This document shows positions 3,583 through 5,188 of a DNA stretch of 5,188 nucleotides, in pieces (the stretch's first letter is position 1; each line of letters begins with the position of its first letter). The stretch is from Nitrososphaerota archaeon (GTDB lineage Archaea; Thermoproteota; Nitrososphaeria; Nitrososphaerales; Nitrososphaeraceae), in contig VBPR01000231.1 in the NCBI GenBank assembly GCA_005877345.1, positions 1 through 5,188 on the forward strand, in the 5' to 3' direction. A program made the translations under genes and the position numbers. The notes below the pieces were generated by a model. It saw only the letters and a list, made by a program, of their open reading frames with translations. It ran no database searches and was not told where the DNA came from.

Positions 3583-4946
3583 ATAGTATAGATGAAGTAA
3601 TACGAATGATATCAGAATCCTCCATTCCACCAAAATCAAAACAGAACGAGTTAGAAAAAATATCAAAAGAAATTCAGAAGGAAATTATGAACTTTAATGA
3701 CAAGAGAATCTTAAATGTGATAGTTGGCGGTTCGTTTGCGAAAGGTACCTGGCTTGAAGATGATACTGACATAGACTTTTTTGTAATGATAGAACCAGCG
3801 GTAGAACGAAATGAATTTGAAGAACTAGGTAAATCAGTCGGTTTCCATGCTTTGAAAAAATACAATCCCTATTTACGATATTCTGAACATCCGTATGTTG
3901 AGGGAAAGGTAAATGGAAAGTTAAATGGAATCAGAATAAACATAGTACCATGTTACAAGGTTCAGCTGAATAAATGGAAAAGTGCTGCAGATAGATCTCC
4001 ATTTCATACTATTTTCATGGAGACGAAGTTAAACGAATTTTTGAAAAGTGAAGTTAGGGTGCTAAAAAAATTCTTAAAATCAATTGGGATATATGGTTCC
4101 CAGATATCCGTTTCAGGTTTTAGTGGGTATGTAACAGAAGTACTTATTTTGAAATACGGCTCATTCAGAAATGTTCTCCAGACATTTGCTGAACTCACAC
4201 CAAACTACATTGTTTCACATGAATCGCCAGACCAAAGCGCAATCGAAAAATTTCGAAGTCCCATAATAATAATTGATCCTATTGATTCAAATAGAAACTT
4301 GGGATCTGCAATATCAGCAGAGTGTCTTGCAAAATTTGTGCTGGCCTCAAGACTTTTTCTAAAAGCACCTTCCACGAAATTTTTTATGAAATCGAGCAGA
4401 TCTAATATAAAAATTATAAGTGATATCAAATCAAATTTGTTAATAATTGATTTCAAAATCCGGATAAGAAGCCCCGATATATTGTGGGGGCAGCTTAAGA
4501 AGAAACTAACTAGCATCTCAAAGCAGCTAGCTAATGCAGGATTTGAAATAATCAAGAAATTTTGTTTTACTGATGAACAGGAACACGCAGCGTTCATTTT
4601 TATGATAAAATATACAAATCTCCCAAAAATAAAACTGAATGTTGGACCTAAAATATTTCTAAAAAACGAAACAGATTCATTTATCAAGAAAAGGGGAGAG
4701 AAATCTATTATGACATGGACCGACGATATTACAATCGTAACTATTGAAGAGAGAGAGAAGACGTCAATAAAAGAACATACAAACCAAATAATTCAAAACG
4801 ACATTGAATCAGGAAAGCCTGTTGGCATTTCACTGGATCTTAAAAAAGGTTATTCTATTTATATAGGAAATGAGAAAAAGTTGAGTAGTTTTATTTTCAG
4901 TGCTATTAATCATATGGTTCGCGATGGAGAATTTATTAGACAGTGA
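3579..4946 (+). CDS. cca: CCA-adding tRNA nucleotidyltransferase, class I archaeal type
   Basis: Adds or repairs the 3'-terminal CCA of tRNA from CTP and ATP without a template. At 455 residues it is slightly longer than the well-studied Archaeoglobus enzyme. The N-terminal nucleotidyltransferase domain (about 1-150) carries GGSFAKGTWLEDDTDID (50-66), with metal ligands D64 and D66, then NIVPCYK (121-127) and SAADRSPFHT (135-144). The middle domain shows GIYGSQ (170-175), GFSGYVTEVLI (180-190) and DPIDSNRN (233-240), all typical of the archaeal enzymes; the tRNA-binding tail (about 270-455) is more divergent. One oddity is that the third catalytic carboxylate (Asp110 of the Archaeoglobus enzyme, in VDVVPCY) is replaced by Asn121, codon AAC at 3939-3941. 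The gene overlaps thpR by 4 bases and the following kinase by 23. Family assignment is firm; full activity is less certain because of Asn121. Confidence 0.95.
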   Translation: MNSIDEVIRMISESSIPPKSKQNELEKISKEIQKEIMNFNDKRILNVIVGGSFAKGTWLEDDTDIDFFVMIEPAVERNEFEELGKSVGFHALKKYNPYLRYSEHPYVEGKVNGKLNGIRINIVPCYKVQLNKWKSAADRSPFHTIFMETKLNEFLKSEVRVLKKFLKSIGIYGSQISVSGFSGYVTEVLILKYGSFRNVLQTFAELTPNYIVSHESPDQSAIEKFRSPIIIIDPIDSNRNLGSAISAECLAKFVLASRLFLKAPSTKFFMKSSRSNIKIISDIKSNLLIIDFKIRIRSPDILWGQLKKKLTSISKQLANAGFEIIKKFCFTDEQEHAAFIFMIKYTNLPKIKLNVGPKIFLKNETDSFIKKRGEKSIMTWTDDITIVTIEEREKTSIKEHTNQIIQNDIESGKPVGISLDLKKGYSIYIGNEKKLSSFIFSAINHMVRDGEFIRQ

Positions 4947-5188
4947 AAATAGGGAAAGTCTAAAACTTTTGCTGACTTATCCCTTATTTGATGAAAATAC
5001 TTATGACAGCAGAATGAAAGAGTTGTTAACCTTGGATATTAACTCTGTATTCTCATTTGGTAAAGTGCAAATACACAGAATATGCATACTTGGTAAAGGC
5101 TCTGTTGGTTTGGTGACATTAGTTAAATATAGAAAGAAATATTTTGTTTTAAAGATAAGGAGGACCGATGCAAATAGAGCCAACATGT
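4924..5188 (+). CDS. Predicted Ser/Thr protein kinase (COG2112-like), N-terminal part only
   Basis: Only 88 residues are visible before the right edge. The frame starts at ATG 4924, inside the last 23 bases of cca, and stays open to the end. Residues 56-63 (ILGKGSVG) match the glycine-rich ATP-binding loop, and VLKIRRTDANRANM (75-88) contains the candidate ATP-anchoring lysine (K77) followed by the KxRRxDAxR-x-x-M pattern I associate with the archaeal predicted kinases of COG2112. The catalytic loop and metal-binding Asp lie beyond the window. A GTG at 4900 in the same frame is an alternative start; I prefer the ATG because it minimises overlap. No Shine-Dalgarno site is seen. The overlap implies co-transcription with thpR and cca. 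The substrate is unknown. Confidence 0.75.
   Translation, partial: MENLLDSENRESLKLLLTYPLFDENTYDSRMKELLTLDINSVFSFGKVQIHRICILGKGSVGLVTLVKYRKKYFVLKIRRTDANRANM

Noticed and set aside
4205..4687. A 160-codon - strand frame inside cca
   Set aside because: It is a shadow of the cca gene on the other strand, and the cca frame carries all the family motifs.

Overview
The window looks like chromosomal DNA from an AT-rich archaeon, most likely an ammonia-oxidising-type member of the Nitrososphaeria (Thaumarchaeota). The evidence is archaeal/eukaryal-type stalk proteins L10 (P0) and L12 (P1), a class I (archaeal) CCA-adding enzyme, an archaeal ThpR and the start of a COG2112-type kinase. Start regions have TATA-like boxes about 25-30 bases upstream, as expected for leaderless or short-leader archaeal transcripts. 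The genus cannot be fixed from the sequence alone.

Left part (1-1760). The 3' part of the L10 gene enters from the left edge on the + strand and converges on the L12 gene on the - strand. The two partner subunits of the ribosomal stalk are therefore split into opposite orientations and separated by a 606-base AT-rich gap with no convincing protein gene. The gap holds a hairpin after L10, a T-run after L12, and a BRE/TATA-like promoter on the + strand that could drive a short RNA toward the L12 3' end.

Middle (1757-2878). A 168-residue hypothetical gene lies on the - strand. Its last 32 codons plus the stop occur again as a perfect 100-base direct repeat next to the L12 promoter. Between the two copies is a 514-base segment with a 57-codon single-pass membrane protein preceded by a strong Shine-Dalgarno sequence, a second possible small open frame, and a T9 run that would end transcription. 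The layout resembles a small cassette inserted at the 3' end of a gene, with the gene end rebuilt by the incoming copy. This is the most unusual structure in the window; an assembly artefact must be excluded.

Right part (3022-5188). A tight + strand operon encodes ThpR (RNA 2',3'-cyclic phosphodiesterase / 2'-5' RNA ligase family), the CCA-adding tRNA nucleotidyltransferase (4-base ATGA overlap) and the N-terminus of a predicted protein kinase (23-base overlap), which runs off the right edge. The first two genes point to RNA-end and tRNA 3'-end metabolism. The CCA enzyme has Asn where the third catalytic carboxylate of the family is expected.
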